Shown here: positions 41,781 through 49,642 of the stretch, piece after piece | Numbering within the stretch: the stretch's first letter is position 1 | How the letters are laid out: each line of letters begins with the position of its first letter | From: an uncultured Bacteroidales bacterium | GTDB lineage: Bacteria > Bacteroidota > Bacteroidia > Bacteroidales > Paludibacteraceae | Reading direction: 5' to 3' | Assembly (NCBI GenBank): GCA_902799555.1 | Contig: CADCBB010000010.1 | Coordinates: forward strand, 1 to 55,060 | DNA length: 55,060 bases | Translations under genes and position numbers: made by a program | Notes under the pieces: generated by a model | The model's input: the letters and a program-made list of their open reading frames with translations, nothing else | Databases searched by the model: none | What the model was told of the DNA's origin: nothing

Positions 41781-42560
41781 ATGTTGAGCTTAGTAACAGG
41801 CGCAAGTAGCGGAATAGGCTTGCAGTACGCCACGCAATTAGCGCGGGACTATAAGAGTGACCTTTTGTTGGTCTCTAACCAACAGAAAGAACTGGACGAG
41901 GTGGCGCAAGACCTCGCCTCGAAGTATGGTGTGAAGACGATCGCCAAGTATGCGGACCTGAGCCTGACCGATGCCGCAGAGAACCTGTACGCATGGTGCA
42001 AGGAGCAGAGCTTGCAAGTCGATGTGCTCATCAATAACGCCGGTGTGTTTTTCTTCAATGAGTACTGCAAGACCGACCTCAAACGCATCGAGTTGATGCT
42101 ACAACTACACGTCATGACGGTCGCGAAAATGACACGTCTTTTTGCCGCCGACATGTGCGAACGCAGGTATGGATATATCCTCAATATGAGTTCGATGTCT
42201 GCATGGATGGCGATGCCGGGTATTCAGACGTACAACGCTTCGAAAGCGTTCATCTATAATTTCTCGAAGTCGCTGTGGTACGAACTCAAGCCCTATAACG
42301 TCCATATCACGGTCATGGCGCCGGGAGCCGTCGATACCGGACTCTTTGGTTTGGCACCTAACCTGCGTAAGTTAGCGGTGAACCTCACGGTTTCTATCCC
42401 GCCGGAGAAACTCGTCAAGCGTGCCCTGAAGAAGCTCTTCAAGGGTAAGAAAGCGGACACCCCGGGTGTGATCAACTGGCTCAGTACGCCGCTCCTCAAG
42501 CATACGCCGGACTGGATACTGATGCTGGCGCAAAAGAAACTCAAAAAGTTTATGCGATGA
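41781..42560 (+). CDS. Short-chain dehydrogenase/reductase
   Basis: 259 residues with the NAD(P) loop TGASSGIG at 6-13, NNAG near 87 and the catalytic Ser and YNASK near 140-157. The C-terminal part (KRALKKLFKGKKADTPG and a hydrophobic end) resembles 3-oxoacyl reductase/17-beta-HSD12-like members. It may be the 3-hydroxysteroid dehydrogenase partner of the reductases next to it. The stop overlaps the next start by 4 nt. Confidence 0.85.
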   Translation: MLSLVTGASSGIGLQYATQLARDYKSDLLLVSNQQKELDEVAQDLASKYGVKTIAKYADLSLTDAAENLYAWCKEQSLQVDVLINNAGVFFFNEYCKTDLKRIELMLQLHVMTVAKMTRLFAADMCERRYGYILNMSSMSAWMAMPGIQTYNASKAFIYNFSKSLWYELKPYNVHITVMAPGAVDTGLFGLAPNLRKLAVNLTVSIPPEKLVKRALKKLFKGKKADTPGVINWLSTPLLKHTPDWILMLAQKKLKKFMR

Positions 42561-44071
42561 AAAAGAATCTTTTCTTGTTGGGTCTCTGCTTTGTGGCAAC
42601 CACGATGCAGGCAACAGTGGTGAACTACACCTTCGATGATACCTCTGTCTTCCCGAATCCGGAAAGAGGGTTTACGGAAGAACTGGGCGGCGAGACGATG
42701 CTATCGAATACCAATAACCATGTCGTGCAGGCGGAGGCAGACTGGTATTTCGATCCCGAAGATGAGAATTACGGAGACCGGCAAAACCAGACGCTTGTGA
42801 TGCTCATGTATTACTTGGGTAATTACAGAACCAAGGACCTTTCCTCGCAGATCCTGCAGGGCTTTGACGACGACATGCAGATTCTTCGTCAGCACGGCTT
42901 CAAGTGCGTACTGCGTTTTGCGTATGACTGGAATAGTAAGAACGATGCGACGCTCAGCTATGTCAAGAAGCATATCGCGAGCCTCAAACCGCATCTGGAG
43001 GCCAATAAAGATGTGATCTATGTCCTCGAAGCGGGTTTTGTGGGTCGCTGGGGTGAGTGGTACTACTCCTCTAATTTCGGCAACAAGACCCAGCATCTCA
43101 ATGAGAACCGTCGCCAGGTCTTGGATGCGCTGCTGGATGCCTGTCCGACCAACCGATTCCTCTTGACGCGTTATGCGATGATCAAGACCGAGTATTTCGG
43201 CGACACGCAGCCCTTGACATGGGATAAGGCATTCAAAGGTACGGACCGCGCCCGACTCGGGCATCATAACGATGCCTTCCTCAATGACTACGGCAATGAC
43301 GGCACGTACGATGACGGAGACGGTAACTATACCGCCATGCGCAACTATATCGCCCAAGAGACACTCTATGTGCCAAATGGCGGAGAGTGTAATGTGGAGG
43401 ATAAGAACTTGGCTGCTATCGTGGCCCAACAAGACACGACCTTGGCGGAGTTACGTCGTTTTCACTGGTCTTTCTGCGGTTCGCAGTATGCAGAGGCTGT
43501 AACGAATAAATGGCGTTCCAACGGTACGTTCGAAGAGATGAACCGCGTGTTGGGCTATCGGCTCCAACTCACCTCGACTCTCATTCCGGATAATCTGACA
43601 GCCGGAGATCGCCACCGGATACTTATCCGGTTGGTTAATAAAGGATGTGCTCCGTTGTACAACGAGCGGCCGGTTTATCTGGTGCTTAAGAATGAGCAGA
43701 CCAGTTATCCGATTTTACTCCAAGCGGATCCGCGTCGATGGATTCCTGGCCAATTATTGTCCATCAGCGAACTCGTGACCATTCCTGCCGATATTCCTTC
43801 CGGCACGTATAATCTCTACCTCTATCTACCCGATGCTTCGCCCTCTATAGCCGCTGATCCGCGTTATGCCGTTCGTTTTGCAAACGTAGGTACATGGGAC
43901 GCTTCCACAGGTATGAACGATCTGCTCTGTTCGGTCACCGTCACCAACGAAGGCGGACAAGGGATAGAAATACAAAAAACCGCTCCGCAAGTACATAAAG
44001 TGCTGCGAAACGGTCAATTATTGATCCAAAAAGGAACGGATTATTTCGATGCTTTAGGACGCAAACAGTAA
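42557..44071 (+). CDS. Secreted DUF4874/DUF4832 protein with T9SS-like tail
   Basis: 504 residues: signal peptide (MKKNLFLLGLCFVATTMQA), then the FPNPERGFTEE motif typical of DUF4874, a barrel-like domain with VLRFAYDWN and EAGFVGRWGEWYYSS (glycoside hydrolase-like acidic residues), and DUF4832 with a beta-sandwich near 340-440. The tail VHKVLRNGQLLIQKGTDYF is a T9SS-type sorting end. Probably acts on a glycan. It is the last gene of the GH3-led operon although its activity has no clear link to steroids. Its 3' end overlaps the S41 gene by 31 nt on the other strand. Confidence 0.82.
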   Translation: MKKNLFLLGLCFVATTMQATVVNYTFDDTSVFPNPERGFTEELGGETMLSNTNNHVVQAEADWYFDPEDENYGDRQNQTLVMLMYYLGNYRTKDLSSQILQGFDDDMQILRQHGFKCVLRFAYDWNSKNDATLSYVKKHIASLKPHLEANKDVIYVLEAGFVGRWGEWYYSSNFGNKTQHLNENRRQVLDALLDACPTNRFLLTRYAMIKTEYFGDTQPLTWDKAFKGTDRARLGHHNDAFLNDYGNDGTYDDGDGNYTAMRNYIAQETLYVPNGGECNVEDKNLAAIVAQQDTTLAELRRFHWSFCGSQYAEAVTNKWRSNGTFEEMNRVLGYRLQLTSTLIPDNLTAGDRHRILIRLVNKGCAPLYNERPVYLVLKNEQTSYPILLQADPRRWIPGQLLSISELVTIPADIPSGTYNLYLYLPDASPSIAADPRYAVRFANVGTWDASTGMNDLLCSVTVTNEGGQGIEIQKTAPQVHKVLRNGQLLIQKGTDYFDALGRKQ

Positions 44072-45630
44072 AGCGCCTTTTTCAGTTCGTTGTCAAAACG
44101 AAGACTATATGCTGCTTGGCCTCGTTGGTAGTAATAACGCAATACTATCTCGGAGCCAAGCATTGCTTTTATCTCCTCTTTATTACGTGAGATAGCCGCA
44201 CGGTAGTCCGGTGTCAAGATCGGCTTCAAGGCTTCCAACTGTGCAAGTGTAGCACTGTCCAAGTCCTCGTGTTTGGCCATCTTGAGCATGTCAGTGAAGA
44301 ACTTATAGGTCTCCGTCTCGTAGGTGAACTGCCGTTCGTCCAGATATCCGCAGAAATCTTCGATCAGTTCGTCCGTTACCTCAAAGGTCTTGGGATCAGC
44401 AATGCTGTCATGCAGCCGGTGGTAACGCGTGGCGTAGTCGAAGAAATAGTGGTTGATATAAAGCGAATAACTGATATCTACTTTGGCGCTGTCATCCATT
44501 ACGATATCGGGTAAGATACCTCCCGCTGTGTCGCGTTTCAGTTCATGACCTTTCTGCCGCTCACTGTAGTCGATCGCCTGGATGCAACGACCCGAAGGTA
44601 AGTAGTACTTACTCGTCGTGATCTTGATATGCCCGTCATGGGCAATCGGACGAATATTCTGCACCAGACCCTTACCAAAGGTACGCTGACCGATGAGTGT
44701 AGCACGGCCTAAGTCCTGCAGCGCACCGGAAACGATCTCACTGGCGGAAGCCGAGTGCTTATCGACCAGAATCACCAAGGGCAGGTCCTTGTAACGCGGT
44801 TTATTACGGGTCTTATAGACGTAATTGCTGCGACTGCTCTTACCCTTCGTCTCGACGATCTTTGTGTCTTGATCGACGAAGAGGTTCACGATCTGCATTG
44901 CTTCCTCCACAATACCGCCTCCGTTGCCGCGCAGGTCTATGACCAATGCACGCGCACCCTGCGTGTAATACAACTCATCCAGCGTGTTGGCGAAAGCCTG
45001 GGCAGAGTTTTCCGTGAACTCACTGAAAGCGATATAGCCGATCGGGTAGGGCAGCGTGTCGGCGGTGAAGACAGCCGCATAACTCACCGGCTCCAGATGG
45101 ATATCTTCGCGTATAATCGATACCTTAAAGGGTTTATCGATACCTTCGCGTTCTATCTCCAGCACCACGGTCGTACCGGGTACGCCGCGCAGCATGTTAC
45201 TCACCTCGCTCACGTCCAGTCCGTCGGTCTTCTTGCCGTCCACACTCAGGATCCGGTCGCCTGCCTCGATGCCTGCTACCTGCGCCGGTTTCCCTTCGTA
45301 CGGGTTCACGGCATAGGTCTTACCGTCGCGTTGTTGGATGATAGAACCGATGCCGCCGTACTTACCGGTCGTCAGCATGCGCAGGTCCTTGTCTTTTTTC
45401 TTCGGATAATAGACGGTGTAGGGGTCTATCTTACGCAACATGGCGTTGATAGCCGTCTCCGTCAAGTCCTCGTAGTTGAGCGTATCGACATAGTTGACGT
45501 CCACCTGACGCATTACGTCGGTGAAGATCGCGATACTCTCATCTGCGCGAGTTGTCGCCTGCTTGTCCTGCGCCGAGATCGAGAGACTAACGCAGAGTAT
45601 TAGGAACAAAGTCGCTAACGTCTTTTCCAT
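44041..45630 (-). CDS. S41-family C-terminal processing protease
   Basis: 529 residues: signal peptide (MEKTLATLFLILCVSLSISA), PDZ domain with GDRILSVDGKKTDG near 125, and the S41 catalytic core with the Ser in DKHSASASEIVSGALQD near 295 and the Lys in TFGKGLVQ near 320. It cleaves periplasmic proteins at their C-termini. Its 3' end runs 31 nt into the convergent DUF4832 gene; its start overlaps coaD by 44 nt. Confidence 0.92.
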   Translation of the reverse strand: MEKTLATLFLILCVSLSISAQDKQATTRADESIAIFTDVMRQVDVNYVDTLNYEDLTETAINAMLRKIDPYTVYYPKKKDKDLRMLTTGKYGGIGSIIQQRDGKTYAVNPYEGKPAQVAGIEAGDRILSVDGKKTDGLDVSEVSNMLRGVPGTTVVLEIEREGIDKPFKVSIIREDIHLEPVSYAAVFTADTLPYPIGYIAFSEFTENSAQAFANTLDELYYTQGARALVIDLRGNGGGIVEEAMQIVNLFVDQDTKIVETKGKSSRSNYVYKTRNKPRYKDLPLVILVDKHSASASEIVSGALQDLGRATLIGQRTFGKGLVQNIRPIAHDGHIKITTSKYYLPSGRCIQAIDYSERQKGHELKRDTAGGILPDIVMDDSAKVDISYSLYINHYFFDYATRYHRLHDSIADPKTFEVTDELIEDFCGYLDERQFTYETETYKFFTDMLKMAKHEDLDSATLAQLEALKPILTPDYRAAISRNKEEIKAMLGSEIVLRYYYQRGQAAYSLRFDNELKKALYCLRPKASK

Positions 45631-46036
45631 ATGCGTATAAGTCGCGTACTAAGGTCGAAGAGATATGTGCGTATTCGGGACGTGTATAAAGGATCACGGT
45701 CTCGATACCGGTTAACTGCTTATTGGCCTCCGCCATGTTACGTTCGTATTCGAAATCACCGATGCAACGCATGCCGCGTAAGATGAACTGTGCACCCTGC
45801 TCTTGTGCAAAATCAACCGTCAAGCAGTCGTAGATGGCTACCTTCACACGCGGCTCATTGGCGAAGATCTTACGAATCGCTTCCTCGCGTTCACGAATAG
45901 GGAAGGTTTCTTTTTTGGTACTGTTTCGACCGATACCGATGATGATCTCGTCGAATAACTCCAGGCCACGCTTCACGATATCATAATGGCCTACGGTAAA
46001 CGGGTCAAACGACCCCGGAAATATTGCTCTTTTCAT
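45587..46036 (-). CDS. coaD: Phosphopantetheine adenylyltransferase
   Basis: Fourth step of coenzyme A synthesis. The motif IFPGSFDPFTVGHYDIVKRG at residues 4-23 contains the GxxxPxTxGH signature, and YAHISSTLVRDL near 125 the ISSTxxR motif. Length of 149 residues is normal. Overlaps by 32 nt with the acyltransferase in front and by 44 nt with the protease behind. Confidence 0.94.
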   Translation of the reverse strand: MKRAIFPGSFDPFTVGHYDIVKRGLELFDEIIIGIGRNSTKKETFPIREREEAIRKIFANEPRVKVAIYDCLTVDFAQEQGAQFILRGMRCIGDFEYERNMAEANKQLTGIETVILYTRPEYAHISSTLVRDLYAYGKDVSDFVPNTLR

Positions 46037-47018
46037 AATTTTTTACTGGATTGCTATACATTTCGTACAGTTTTGCTCTTAAAAATTCTTCGTCTTTATT
46101 GGGAATGTCAATCATCGCCAAACGACTCTCGATATAGGCATCAAATTCCGTGCCACGATCGAAGATCTCGTAGCCGCGGTGGATATGGCGGTCGATGATG
46201 TCGCATACGCGTTGCAGCTGTTCTTTGGGTGGCAGGTTCTTCACTTCGGGTTCGGCGGCTAACATCGCGTCGATCTCGGGATTGATACTCGGCGTTAGGC
46301 GGAAGACGACCCGACCTTTCTCACCGCGTATACCGGTCTTCATCGACAGCACATCATCGCGTTTGCGTTTGCGCCATTTGGGGTCATCGCGCCGTAACTG
46401 CATCTCTGCGGCCTTGAGGTAGTCGCACGGATCGTACTCATAGGTGATACTTACCGGACAGATATTGAGCGCTTTGACGTTGGCAAAGAAATCATCGTCT
46501 CCAAGGGTCAACATATGTAGCACACTCGGTTGGGTCAGGTCATTGCTGTCTTTTGCGCGCCCTTCGCGTTGGGCCAGCCATATCGATTTACCCTGCTCGC
46601 GTAACATGCGGATATAGGCGCTCAACTGTTTGGAATTCTCCAACTGCGTATGTGCGCCGGCACCGCGTTTGACCACAAAACAACGGTTGAAACGCACCAA
46701 GACCTCGATCCATTTGTAAGCGAAGAGGTTATTGCCGATACCGATGAACGGACGGATGAAATACTTGCAGCGGAGCAGTAAGGACAGCCAGGCGGAGTCC
46801 AGCACGATATCGCGGTGGTTCGTCATGAAGAACGCCCCATGCTTGATGTCCGCTTCGATCTGTTTACGGTCGCCAAGGAAGTCCAAACGGATCCCCTTGG
46901 TCGTCTTCAGTGCCCATGCCCATAAGAGGGGAAAAGCAAACAGAAAATCGCAGATAGTCAATAACCATCCTACGCGATATGCCCGTATGTCTCTAAATCG
47001 TTTCTCGTTATCTTTCAT
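46005..47018 (-). CDS. Lysophospholipid acyltransferase family protein
   Basis: 337 residues. An N-terminal hydrophobic segment (WLLTICDFLFAFPLLWAWAL) and the HX4D motif in MTNHRDIVLDSAW near residue 65 point to 1-acylglycerol-3-phosphate acyltransferase or a related enzyme. The second motif region is IWLAQREGRAKDSND near 145 with Glu-Gly-Arg. It overlaps coaD by 32 nt. Confidence 0.85.
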   Translation of the reverse strand: MKDNEKRFRDIRAYRVGWLLTICDFLFAFPLLWAWALKTTKGIRLDFLGDRKQIEADIKHGAFFMTNHRDIVLDSAWLSLLLRCKYFIRPFIGIGNNLFAYKWIEVLVRFNRCFVVKRGAGAHTQLENSKQLSAYIRMLREQGKSIWLAQREGRAKDSNDLTQPSVLHMLTLGDDDFFANVKALNICPVSITYEYDPCDYLKAAEMQLRRDDPKWRKRKRDDVLSMKTGIRGEKGRVVFRLTPSINPEIDAMLAAEPEVKNLPPKEQLQRVCDIIDRHIHRGYEIFDRGTEFDAYIESRLAMIDIPNKDEEFLRAKLYEMYSNPVKNYEKSNISGVV

Positions 47019-47364
47019 AGTTTTCTAAAGCTGCTTTACTGGCCTCCCGATACGCGACCATAAGTCCGCCGGTGCCTAATAGTGTGCCACCGAAATAGCG
47101 TACCACGACGACCAATATATTATCCAGATTTCGGGCATCAATAGAGCGGAGGATAGGAGCACCGGCGGTACCGTGCGGTTCGCCGTCATCTTTAGTGCGC
47201 CAGAGGTTCGGTCCCAGACGATAGGCGTAGCATACATGCCGCGCGTCATGGTATTTCTTCTTGTACCATGCCACTCGCGCTTTCGCTTCGTCTTCGTCCT
47301 TGATCGGCTCTGCAAAACCCAAGAACTTCGATCCTCTGTCCTTATATATGCCTTCTGCTGCCAC
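47008..47364 (-). CDS. YigZ/IMPACT family protein, N-terminal domain only
   Basis: 118 residues of the UPF0029 domain: GIYKDRGSKFLGFAEP, DDGEPHGTAGAPIL and VVVVRYFGGTLLGTGGL. Common bacterial YigZ proteins are about 200 residues with a second C-terminal domain that is missing here. The start is a GTG at 47364, so the N-terminus is also slightly short. In this family the function is linked to translation or proteome control. A 3' neighbour overlap of 11 nt joins it to the acyltransferase gene. Confidence 0.82.
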   Translation of the reverse strand: MAAEGIYKDRGSKFLGFAEPIKDEDEAKARVAWYKKKYHDARHVCYAYRLGPNLWRTKDDGEPHGTAGAPILRSIDARNLDNILVVVVRYFGGTLLGTGGLMVAYREASKAALENYER

Positions 47365-47445
47365 TAACTGTTTAACGTTTTTATGAAATAAAAACCATTT
47401 TAACTATTTAACGTGACGGAGTCACCATTTTAACGGAATTTCCGG

Positions 47446-48552
47446 TCAATCCGGAAATTCCATCAGGTACGCTTTAATAAACGCATCGATATCGCCGTCC
47501 ATCACCGCATTCACGTTGCTCGTCTGATAGTTCGTACGGTGATCCTTCACGCGTCGGTCGTCGAAGACATACGAACGGATCTGGCTTCCCCATTCGATCT
47601 TCTTCTTACCGGCTTCCACTTGTGCCTGTGCCTGACGACGTTTCTCCATCTCTAACTCGTAGAGTTGACTTCTCAAATGCCGCAAGGCATTCTCGCGGTT
47701 CTTTGGCTGGTCACGTGTCTCGGTATTCTCGATCACGATCTCGTCAGGCTGACCGGTGAGCGGATTGACGAACTTATAATGCAGACGTACGCCGGACTCG
47801 ACCTTGTTGACGTTCTGACCGCCGGCGCCGGAAGAGCGGAAGGTATCCCAACTGATACCGGCCGGGTTCACCTCCACTTCGATCGTATCGTCGATGAGCG
47901 GCACCACGAACACGGATGCAAAACTCGTCATTCGTTTGCCCTGCGCGTTGTACGGGCTGACACGCACGAGACGGTGTACGCCGTTCTCGCTCTTCAGATA
48001 GCCGTACGCCATGTCGCCTTCGATATTGAACGTCACGGTTTTGATGCCCGCTTCGTCACCTTCCTGCAGGTTCTCGATCGTCACTTTATAATCGTGTTTC
48101 TCGCAGTACCGCATGTACATACGCATCAACTGTTCCGCCCAGTCTTGGGCCTCCGTGCCACCGGCACCGGACACGATCTTCAGTACCGCCGGCATCTGGT
48201 CCTCTTCGTGCGAAAGCATGTTCCTCATCTCCAGGTCCTCTTCCTCTTTCAGCGCCTTGGCATAAGCGGCATCGACCTCTTCTTCGGTCACTAACTCCTC
48301 TTTGTAGTAGTCAAACGCCAACGCCAACTCTTCTACCGCTGCGCGTACGCCTTCGTACCCTTCGATCCAGCGTTTGATACCCTTCACTTTACGCATCTGT
48401 GCCTCGGCGGCCTTGGCATCGTCCCAGAATCCGGGTACTTGCGTATGCAGCTCTTCCTCTTCGAGTTGAATCCGTTTCTCGTCGATCTGCAGATACGCTT
48501 TTAACTTATCCGCCCGTTGCTGTACATCTTTTAATTGCTCTATCGTGATCAT
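47446..48552 (-). CDS. prfB: Peptide chain release factor 2
   Basis: Ends translation at UGA and UAA. The catalytic GGQ is in SSGAGGQNVNKVESG near residue 245. The stop-codon-reading motif is SPY (RVSPYNAQGKR) where many RF2 proteins have SPF. Length 368 residues. No internal UGA frameshift site is needed: the frame is open from MITIEQLKDVQ to the end, so the well-known RF2 autoregulatory frameshift is absent here. The start at 48552 is the family start; upstream frame is leader. Confidence 0.94.
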   Translation of the reverse strand: MITIEQLKDVQQRADKLKAYLQIDEKRIQLEEEELHTQVPGFWDDAKAAEAQMRKVKGIKRWIEGYEGVRAAVEELALAFDYYKEELVTEEEVDAAYAKALKEEEDLEMRNMLSHEEDQMPAVLKIVSGAGGTEAQDWAEQLMRMYMRYCEKHDYKVTIENLQEGDEAGIKTVTFNIEGDMAYGYLKSENGVHRLVRVSPYNAQGKRMTSFASVFVVPLIDDTIEVEVNPAGISWDTFRSSGAGGQNVNKVESGVRLHYKFVNPLTGQPDEIVIENTETRDQPKNRENALRHLRSQLYELEMEKRRQAQAQVEAGKKKIEWGSQIRSYVFDDRRVKDHRTNYQTSNVNAVMDGDIDAFIKAYLMEFPD

Positions 48553-48584
48553 AAGCCTATAATTTGCCAATTTAAAATCGGCTG

Positions 48585-48616
48585 CAAAATTACAAAAAAA
48601 TAATGACATACACAAG
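48585..48616 (-). promoter_or_regulatory. prfB promoter
   Basis: Minus strand: CTTGTGTATGTC (48616-48605), 12 nt, TAATTTTG (48592-48585), then CA. The GC-rich block directly upstream matches the one before the tlpA promoter. Confidence 0.8.
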
Positions 48617-48662
48617 CCCGCGCGCGATTTTTCTTCTTTTTTTTAATTTGCATCGGCTGCTA

Positions 48663-48920
48663 GGTGGCTCGGGCATAGGCAGATTAGCCCCTCGCCGTCA
48701 GCTCTCCACGAGCTGACATTCCTGGCTTGCGGAGCGTCCCTCGTCTTTGTATCATGCCCTACCATGCTACAAACGCCGAGGGCCTGCCCGCTCCGCAAGC
48801 CCCCATGCGGCGTGTATGTGCCATCGGTTGGTTTTGGCAAGTACATCATTTCATGATGTGAAGAAACGTTTTTTTGTTGTTTATGGGGTATCTCTATGGC
48901 GCGCGCGCCGCCCGCCGCCA
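48663..48920 (+). repeat. Intergenic repeat, copy A, carrying an insertion
   Basis: Outer parts (48663-48681 and 48840-48920) match copy B at 49493-49591: GGTGGCTCGG, CATAGGCA, AAGTACATCATTTCATGATG, GAAGAAACG, TTTGTTGTTTA and GCGCGCGCCGCCCGCCGC. The hairpin ACATCAT-TTC-ATGATGT is preserved in both copies. Small minus-strand frames in A and B share a peptide, but I see no start or codon signal and treat the unit as non-coding. Confidence 0.75.
48682..48839 (+). mobile_element. 158-nt structured insertion with GGCA target duplication
   Basis: Present in copy A but absent from copy B. It is flanked by GGCA at 48678-48681 and 48836-48839. Inside, GTCAGCTC pairs with GAGCTGAC (48697-48717). A long nested hairpin is formed by GGCTTGCGGAGC (48724-48735) with GCTCCGCAAGCC (48790-48801), CCCTCG with CGAGGG, and TTTGTA with TACAAA. 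No coding frame. It looks like a MITE-sized element or RNA gene. Confidence 0.55.
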
Positions 48921-48983
48921 AAAAAAGGACAACGACTCGTGTCATTATCCTTTATTCAACACGAATTTTTGTGTGAAAGTTGG

Positions 48984-49400
48984 TTACAAACTCTCTCCGT
49001 GTTCTATAGTCACCTCGTTGTGTTTAAATGAAGTAACTTTTATATAATATGAAGGATTGCTGTCTTTATTCAAAACAGGAGGGATCAAGAATAAGCACTT
49101 GGGACCTGTAGAATATGTATTTTGCATACGATACAAAGGTATCAGTTCATTGACCGTCCAATAATATGTGTAACTACTGCTAAAAGCACTCATTTTAACT
49201 ACAACTTTAACGGTCTTTTCATCAATTTTGTATATTTCGGTGATTTTACCTATAGGGTAACTAGTGCTGGCGTAGTTCTCATGCGGATAGATTAAACCAG
49301 CTTGTGGCAGAGCAAAATCGCTACCAGTTTTAAGAACGAGATTAAGTGCAAAGCTACTAGCAGAAAAGCACACGAAGATAAACAAGATTAACTTTCTCAT
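48984..49400 (-). CDS. Small secreted protein of unknown function
   Basis: 138 residues: signal peptide MRKLILFIFVCFSASSFA, then a beta-rich domain with many Tyr, Ser and Thr (SSSYTYYWTVNEL near 80). No family recognised. A/T content is higher than in the neighbouring genes, which suggests recent gain. It has its own promoter and is bracketed by the two direct copies of the intergenic repeat, so the gene could have been moved together with them. Confidence 0.75.
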   Translation of the reverse strand: MRKLILFIFVCFSASSFALNLVLKTGSDFALPQAGLIYPHENYASTSYPIGKITEIYKIDEKTVKVVVKMSAFSSSYTYYWTVNELIPLYRMQNTYSTGPKCLFLIPPVLNKDSNPSYYIKVTSFKHNEVTIEHGESL

Positions 49401-49426
49401 AGTATTAAAATTTTAAAATTGCGCTG

Positions 49427-49458
49427 CAAAATTACTACTTTTTTCTGACATATGCAAG
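49427..49458 (-). promoter_or_regulatory. Promoter of the small secreted protein gene
   Basis: Minus strand: CTTGCATATGTC (49458-49447), 12 nt, TAATTTTG (49434-49427), then CA. Confidence 0.8.
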
Positions 49459-49492
49459 CCTGAGTGAATTTTTTTATTACATTTGCCGCGTA

Positions 49493-49591
49493 GGGTGGCT
49501 CGGACATAGGCAAGTACATCATTTTATGATGTGAAGAAACGTCCTTTTGTTGTTTAGGGGGAATAGATATGCTGCGCGCGCCGCCCGCCGC
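49493..49591 (+). repeat. Intergenic repeat, copy B (empty site)
   Basis: Same unit as copy A but without the 158-nt insertion: CATAGGCA joins directly to AGTACATCATTTTATGATG. Direct orientation relative to copy A, about 0.8 kb apart. Confidence 0.8.
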
Positions 49592-49610
49592 ATTTTTTTT
49601 CTCCAAAACT

Positions 49611-49642
49611 CTTGCATAATTCGTAAAAAAGCAGTACCTTTG
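49611..49642 (+). promoter_or_regulatory. Promoter of the RAYT gene
   Basis: CTTGCATAATTC (49611-49622), 12 nt, TACCTTTG (49635-49642). The -7 box lies in an inverted repeat ACCTTTGC-AGCC-GCAAAGGT. Confidence 0.8.

Noticed and set aside
48490-48552. Programmed frameshift in prfB
   Set aside because: The frame is open from the family start through the whole gene; no in-frame UGA or slippery site is present.
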